Origin: Otatea glauca
Taxonomy: Eukaryota; Streptophyta; Magnoliopsida; Poales; Poaceae
Assembly: GCA_036346275.1 (NCBI GenBank)
Contig: CM070728.1
Span: 23,460,723 to 23,524,722, forward strand
Direction: 5' to 3'
DNA: 64,000 nucleotides
Shown: positions 57,842-64,000 of the stretch, in pieces
How the letters are laid out: each line of letters starts with the position of its first letter
How positions within the stretch are numbered: the stretch's first letter is position 1
Made by a program: the position numbers and the translations under genes
Notes under the pieces: model-generated
Told to the model about the DNA's origin: nothing
Databases searched by the model: none
The model's input: the letters and a program-made list of their open reading frames with translations, nothing else

Positions 57842-59346
57842 CTATCCACTAATAATCCCCGGATGCAGCGATGGCGGTCCAACATCACAACTACTCCCCG
57901 AACTAGAGGGCTCGGGAAGTGGCTCTTGAATTCCCGCCGGGCGAAACTGGCGTAGATATTCCTGTCTATTCCCAGTTCTGCGCCTCCTAGGTTCTAACTC
58001 GGCCTCTTGGCCACCTACACGCGCTTCATACGAGCGCACATACGCACTCATATCCACACGATGTACTTGACAAATCTTTCTCATCAGTTTACAACTTGTC
58101 TCCTGAATAGCTTGGACTCTATTTGAACTATGATGCTTAACTTGATGGTGTATGCGACGCTCTCTTTTCATAGTAATGGCGTGCGCATACACTTTAAACC
58201 CATCAACAGTCTGCCTAATAGTAAGCATAGGGTGATGTTTTTCTTGCCCATAACTTTTCGCTAATTCCCTAACTATAGCCGTCCAACTGGAGGGATTTGT
58301 CATCTAAAATTTTAAAACAAGATGAATTAGCATTAATATAATGCCAGTAGAAATATAGGAATAACAACTGTACCACTTCTTGTATGGACCGGAATCATCT
58401 CACAATCTTATACATTTAGCCCTAATAATTTACACGAACTAAATTATTTCTATGTTAATCTTTATCATAAGATCCACAATCTACAGTTTACTAATACCAC
58501 ATTAATTCACAGCAAAAGACACCACTTTATTTATTCCATACTACTCATATTTACAACAGTTGTTACATCCCTTCCACGCACTCCGATCTACTCTACCTCA
58601 TCTAAGGTCCTAGCGGTGTAGGCTCTACGCCTATATACCCGAGGGACTTTAGGCTGAAACTCACAAGTACTATGGGGGTTTATGCCCTTATCGTTTATAA
58701 GACGCGGGTGACTACCTACACAAGACATTCTGGCCCCTCTTGGCACACCAGGTGTAGACACATAAGAGGCAGGTGGGGGACGCCGCGCAGACGGAATTTG
58801 AGAAGTCCCCTCACTTAGCACCGTGCGTGGTATTGTACCTCTCGCTACGCACGGGGCCAAGTGGGCCTCCAAAAATGCCATTCGTCGTCGGGTTTCCAAC
58901 AGTTCCTGTGCTAACTGTACATAGTGCTTATCTAGGTTATTTACAAAATTCAATATGACCCTGAAACCATTACTTCTAACCCTAGTGTGATCTCTATAGA
59001 CATTATCTCCAACTGGGGGTCTTCCAGGAAAATAGCAATAAGTAGGATCTAAGTCTGGAATCACATGGCGGAGGTGGATCACAGCCTGGTAGGCAGCTTC
59101 ATTCATCGAAGCATCTATGGATGATCCATATCCATCAAAAGTTCTCTCCCCCTCATTGAAAGCCGGTCTTGGGGGTATGAAAACCCTAGTGGCATATTCC
59201 TTCGTCTCTGAGCTCAAGTATGCCTGAAACACCACATATCTCGGGACGCTCTCATAACGACAACCCTCTAGTAGATGATGTAGTACTCCCATCATTCCAC
59301 CCAGTTCTGGAATGATCGACTCATGGCAAGGTACGTAACGTGTCAT
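57842..59346 (-). CDS. Extra two-exon gene between 5' LTR and gag; two dsRBD-like units
   Basis: Two sense ORFs, 59346-58588 (252 aa) and 58303-57842 (153 aa), not part of standard Tekay gag-pol. A phase-0 intron can join them: donor GATGAG|GTAGAG (GT at 58596-58595, just before the stop) and acceptor ATTTTAG|ATG (AG at 58305-58304), 293 bp. Exon 1 residues about 15-85 read as helix-strand-strand-strand-helix: VLHHLLEG, PRYVVFQAYLS, EYATRVFIPP, RTFDGYGSSIDASM then NEAAYQAVIHLR, a pattern like dsRNA-binding domains. Exon 2 residues about 8-78 repeat it: AIVRELAKSYG, LTIRQTVDGFKVYAHAI, HHQVKHHSSNRVQAIQETSC. Both frames are free of stops. Function unknown; dsRNA binding and silencing suppression are inferences. 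The start ATG lies about 200 bp inside the LTR, and the product might also be two separate proteins. Confidence 0.5.
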
Positions 59347-59535
59347 CTACAAAATAAAAGAGAAGGAGAGATTAATAATAATTATTAGGAATAGCTAAGA
59401 AACCACAAATAAGAAAATTAGCACATATGCTAAATTTCATTATTAGTAGAGGATAAAGTTTTATTTATTTTCCAAATTAACCTTTCATATCACTATCTAG
59501 CGACCATTTACCTGTGGTTTCCTACGATCGGTGTG

Positions 59536-59546
59536 GCTCGATACCA
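59536..59546 (-). other. Primer binding site of the Tekay element
   Basis: On the minus strand TGGTATCGAGC follows the LTR end GGGTCTCACA by three bases. It is close to the initiator-Met primer site TGGTATCAGAGC. Confidence 0.7.
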
Positions 59547-59549
59547 ATT

Positions 59550-62500
59550 TGTGAGACCCGTGTTTGCAAACAGGAACCTCCATGTGATTACTGTACTAGT
59601 CCCATGATCAGTGGCTAGCGCTCACATGTTTACAACATTCATATCAAATCCACAAGATATTAAACTGATAAGCATATATTACAAGCGTGAATAATTATAC
59701 TGAGTTTAATTTTACAACAATGAAAAATAGAAATTAAAAACTCCAAAAGCCACGTGGTCCGCCGCTAACCCTCGTGCAACCGACTTGGCAAACCTAGGGA
59801 AAACCATCATCAAATATCCTGTGCCCTGCGTGATAGTAAGAGTCGTCTGGCACTTCGCAGGTTTCGTCCTCTGAGACAGCAGATGCAAGATTGAGTACAT
59901 TGGTACTCAGCAAGACTTATAGTGTTTGACATGACAAATGCAATTAAGTAGTTATGCAGGCTAATCAAGGCAGGTTAATGTTTATTTTGCAGTTGCATAA
60001 ACATTTAAAAATATGACATAATAGAATGAAACAACGCATTTTCAAATAGGCAATTGAAATATAAAGTGATAAGCAATTATTCAAGTCCTTCAACCCAGTC
60101 TACCCGACTGCAAGCATCCCCGGTGTCTGTCCTTTGACACGACAAACTAGTTGCAAAACGGTTTCCTTTTCAAACCCATTTTTCCATAAAATACCAAAAC
60201 ATTCTAACATTGGAATGACTTCACCAAGCGTCCATAACTGTGGACACGGCTAATCGATTAGATTTACACTCTGCAGAGGTGTACAGCTTTACCCACAAGG
60301 AATGATCAACCTCTTTTGCCAGGCCAATTTACACACTTCCTTTGGTGTGTCGGCAAGGTGATCATACAGAGCCGTTACATTATCTAGATGTGGCTTTGAA
60401 CCAGCCCGGGACGTTTGACTCTCGCCATGGAAACAGAAACACTCACCTAAGCTGTGGATCCTTTTTCATCACACCCAACACCACATTTTTGTTCATGGCA
60501 AGGCATACACCGTTGCATTGGTATGTAGAAACCCCTACAAGCAAACCAAACCGGAATGCCTGTGCAATCTCCCGCCTTCCTTAGATGCAAAGCCACATCT
60601 AAATAACTTAATAGGCTAAGACCCGCCCATACAAGCCCTCGTGGTTGTACGAAATTCTTGGATCTATAGCGTCCCATTGCTCGGTCCTTAATCCGACACG
60701 GGCGATACTCCACCCTACATTACGTGCAACTCCCTTTGCACCACCGGCTATTGCCAATAATCGCCCGCATCAAAACCATAGTTTTAGTTTTGGGTTTTTA
60801 GCCAAAGTACCAGCAACATTTTCCCAAATGAGGATCATACATTTGTTGAAAAGAATGAAAACACGACCAACAGCTTAAGCAGGTATATTATGCTAGAGGT
60901 TATACCCAAAATGACATTAAGCATGTCTAGTTCAAATTAAGGTTTACAAGGTTCACATGTTCATACAGATTGAGGCAAACCATAATTTACAGGACTAACT
61001 ACAATTCTAACCCAAATTAGCATTTTTAGGGAGAACTATCCGGATGCATCGTACATAAGCAAAAACAACATAAGGTAGGTAAATTATTAGGCTCGACATG
61101 TTCAAGGGGGTGCTTGCCTTGCAACTCGCTGTCTAACTCCGGATCTAGATGAGCGACGACGTCGTCTTCCTCTTCGAGGACGTCGGGTTCTACACGTCAA
61201 TCAAGCGGAAATATAGTAAAAACCCAAATTCAGAAAGGGCGAAAAGAAGACAGACAGTAAGTCAAATAAAGAATCACTGCAGAAACAGGGGTATCTTTTG
61301 AGGGTTGGATGATAAACTTTTAAGATTTCACAAAGTAAATAATTATGCATTCAAAGCTTTAATACTTTCTGTGATGAACAACATGGGTTTTTCTTAAAGA
61401 TTATTTGTTCTGAATTTATGAATTCAAGAGGCTAAAATTGTGAATTCTAATATTTATAACTTCGAATTATAGATGCTAAAATTATCTAAACTAACAAAAT
61501 CTAAAACATAGGATGAAGGGGTTGATTGCATTAAAACTTATTAAATCATGATACTAGGTTTGCTCATGGTTTAAAACCATTTAATCCATATCCTAACTAT
61601 TTTATTTCCTATGCACATATATATATATACATATATATGTGTGAGAGCATTTGGCACAATGATTACTGCATAACTTAAAGTTAACTCAAACAAAAATTTC
61701 TACTTAATCAAATTTAACCATGCTACTGCCATCCTATTATTCCCTTAATACTATTTTACATATTTGAATTCTTAGTGCATTAAAAACAAGACTTAAATGG
61801 AAAGTAATTCAAACATGCATGAAAATTAAATATTCTTATATATCTGGATTCCTGGAAACATAAGGATCCTAGAAAAATTAGTTTCATTTACTCCTAATCT
61901 TATTTACAGAAATTTTGTATATTGCAAAATTTTAGCCTCTTTATTCAAATTTGGATTTCAAAATTACCCAGAGATGGTTTTCAAAATATTTTTGCATATT
62001 CTGAAAGGGTTTGATTTTACATGAATATAGAATTTTATTTCACCAATTTTGGAGCTATAGTTCAAAACTTATGGACCTTTGAATTGGTTCGGTTTCTAAA
62101 AACCAGTTAAAATTCGGAAATACGTTTTCTCCATTTGGAAGCGGCTTTCGCCTCGCGCGCGTGGCGCATTTGAATCGGCCCGCAGCCATCGACACCATGG
62201 CCCACGGTCACCGCGACGCGCTGCGCTGCAGAATCGCAAGCGGGCTCGCTGTCGGTGACGCGCGCGCTCGTTCTGAAAACACCCATAGAGGTAGCGGGGT
62301 GGCCTAGCTGTCAATGACTCAAAACAGAGCGCTCGGTTTAAGGCTCACCGTCGGCGAACTAAGTCCGGCACGGCGGAATAGGTGGCACCTACGGCTTCAG
62401 TACAGCGTCGCGCATCTAATGGTGGTGGCCATTCGGTCTGAGGTGGCCGGAAAGTAGGTCACCACCGCAAGGGTACGGCGACGCTAATGGCTGCACGAGC

Positions 62501-64000
62501 AAAAGCTCACCGCCGGTCGCCTTTTCACTGGACAAGGACGGTGAGAGCATCAGTGAACTGCAAGTGAGCTATTTCACCTGAGAAAGAAAACGGAGAAGGC
62601 CCGAATATGGCTGCCCACGCGCGCCGGAGCTGAGGAAGAAACGCGGCGGAATGGGTTAACTGTGGGCGAAACAAGGACAAAAGCAAGATTGATCAGTACT
62701 CTAGGGGGCACGGCGAATCTCCAAGACCAAGAAATTTCGGGGATTGATGCTCTTTTGCTTCACCTCACTGATCCTCCCCCTTTTCTAGCTTCGGCGAAAA
62801 TGACGAAGAGATGGGTGACTGGCTCGGGTGTTCGGCTCAGAAAACGAATGAAGAAATGGGAGCCTCAGTGCGACGCTCACATGGTATTTATAGCCAGGGA
62901 AAAGTGGTGGCTCCGGTGTTTGAATCGGAAGAGAGAGTTGCGGTTGCCCGGCTTTTGACCGCTCGGCGAGGTGGCGCGAAGTGTCGCCGGCAGGGAATGA
63001 CGCGGGATGGACAGGGTATGGCACGGGAGTCCCAAGGCTCGGCGTGGCAGTGACTAGTAGCTCGGGGCAGCGCGATTTGCGCTGAGACGCAGCGAGAGAC
63101 CGGCGAAGGCTCGGGAGAACTCGAGCTAGTCTCAGGCGAGAGAGGAAAGGGGCGAGGGCAATGCAGTCGGAGGCTGGCAAGTGGGACTGGGGCCACCGGT
63201 CAGCGAGTGAGCTGTTTTACCGTTCTGCCCGTGACAGTTCACGGAAAAGGCGGGGCCCACATGTCAGAGAGAGAACGAGTCAAGGGATAAGTCTCAGCTC
63301 AAACAGCTCCATGTGAGCATTAAAACAGCTATCTAATCACGGTGAAATTTTCTGAAACTTTTTTACCATCATCCTCTGGAAGTTCTTATCCTCCAGTAAA
63401 ATGTTCAGACTAAAATACCTGATAATGAATCAATTACAATTCTGACACTGTGGACTGTACAGGATTTGTGTTTCGGTATTTTATTTATTTAAGGATTTAA
63501 ATCATATTAATTATTTTTAAAACTTTTTATAAGAGTTCATTTTGGCTTATGCATATCTCCATAAAAATATCAAGTGAATAGTTTATAAAAATTTTGACAT
63601 GAGGATTTGTAATTGTTAATTGTTTCTGTTTTTGAATTTTTAGAAGGCTTTGCCTACATGATCAATTCCTGAGATTTTTACCAGATGTAAAAACTGCTCT
63701 GAGGGTGCTATGGTAATTTTTGTGGCTCCAGATAAGTTTCGATTATTTTTAATTAATTCTGACTTCATTGTTTTTAGTCAAAAGAGATGACTAGGATATT
63801 TTATTTACTCCATTTCAGCACCAAGGATTTCTTTACTAGATATTTTTACTGGTTTACCAGCATGAATATGGTCAAATGGTATTTTTTTTCTCATTTTTAC
63901 TTTTACCTCTTTACCTTCTTACCATTTTCCATTTGATAATTCTATTTGTTGGACTTTTCATACAAAGCATAAATCCAAGAAAAATCCAATAAAACCAATA
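59550..64000 (-). repeat. 5' LTR of the Tekay element (continues past the window)
   Basis: Starts TGTGAGACCCGTG in plus coordinates. The last bases of the window match 52660-52700 of the 3' LTR, so about 120 bp are missing and full length is near 4.57 kb. It contains the terminal palindrome (59603-59630, GTACTAGTCCCATGATCAGT), the conserved block (60225-60365), a GC-rich part (62110-63260) and TA-dinucleotide tracts near 61618. Short ORFs in it are not genes. Confidence 0.9.
60225..60365 (-). promoter_or_regulatory. Conserved LTR block, copy in the Tekay 5' LTR
   Basis: Plus strand: GTGGACACGGCTAATCGATT ... CTCTGCAGAGGTGTACAGC, TTTACCCACAAGGAATGATC and CACACTTCCTTTGGTGTGTC. This copy sits in the only element here with a near-intact gag-pol. 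Confidence 0.6.

Larger units (their letters stand above)
51433..64000 (-). mobile_element. Tekay-type chromovirus (Ty3/gypsy) with truncated 3' LTR
   Basis: A 3' LTR fragment (51433-52820), polypurine tract, pol with a C-terminal chromodomain-like region, gag, two extra sense ORFs, primer binding site and a 5' LTR running off the window. LTR text in 62689-64000 repeats 51433-52700 almost word for word, with a few substitutions and small indels, so insertion was fairly recent. The LTRs share ends and the conserved block with solo LTRs B, C and E. Confidence 0.9.

Overview
This window looks like repeat-rich intergenic DNA from a large plant genome, most likely a grass. I see no ordinary single-copy host gene, rRNA, tRNA or CRISPR array. 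Almost all of it is a nest of transposable elements: Ty3/gypsy Tat and Tekay lineages, solo LTRs, CACTA (En/Spm), hAT, a possible Helitron end and a copia-like LTR. Insertions were placed by terminal motifs and target-site duplications (TSDs) read directly from the sequence. Family names rest on recognised protein motifs, not on database searches.

Layout. 1-1401: a copia-like LTR remnant (minus), a possible Helitron 3' end (minus) and unassigned AT-rich DNA. 1402-7360: a solo LTR holding a 3.1 kb hAT element with a broken BED/hAT transposase. 7361-8589: degenerate AT-rich repeats. 8590-35202: a Tat-type gypsy element on the minus strand (3' LTR 8590-9203, 5' LTR from 34748), opened by three large insertions: a non-autonomous CACTA (11037-13882) and two solo LTRs in opposite orientations (18613-22980 and 23069-31425). 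The second of these carries a further solo LTR (27322-30296). Between pol and its 3' LTR the Tat element carries an intron-containing gene on the opposite (plus) strand.

35203-51432: two copies of one CACTA family. CACTA-1 (plus) is inserted in the Tat 5' LTR. It holds a TNP2-type transposase gene and a second gene (Transposase_24-like region, DUF8039-like region, start of a Ulp1-like peptidase). CACTA-2 (minus) is inserted seven bases into the Ulp1 exon of CACTA-1 and keeps the complementary half of the family. The result is an inverted repeat with about 3.8 kb arms and a 1 kb spacer. A solo LTR (40983-44980) sits in the left arm, and the right arm preserves the matching empty site. In both copies a five-unit palindromic CAGACGG array stands just upstream of a TATA box inside the element.

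51433-64000: a Tekay-type chromovirus on the minus strand. Its 3' LTR is truncated at the CACTA-2 junction and its 5' LTR runs off the window. Gag-pol is nearly intact, with three CAG/CAA-type stops and one frameshift. Between the 5' LTR and gag lie two extra sense ORFs that can be joined by an in-frame intron and that each resemble a dsRNA-binding fold.

Strongest candidates for something new: the two-exon dsRBD-like gene of the Tekay element; a captured fragment of an FDM/IDN2-type RNA-directed DNA methylation factor inside the non-autonomous CACTA; the CACTA inverted repeat as a possible source of long hairpin RNA; the internal TNPA-type promoter arrays; and a roughly 140 bp block conserved in six LTRs from two LTR families.
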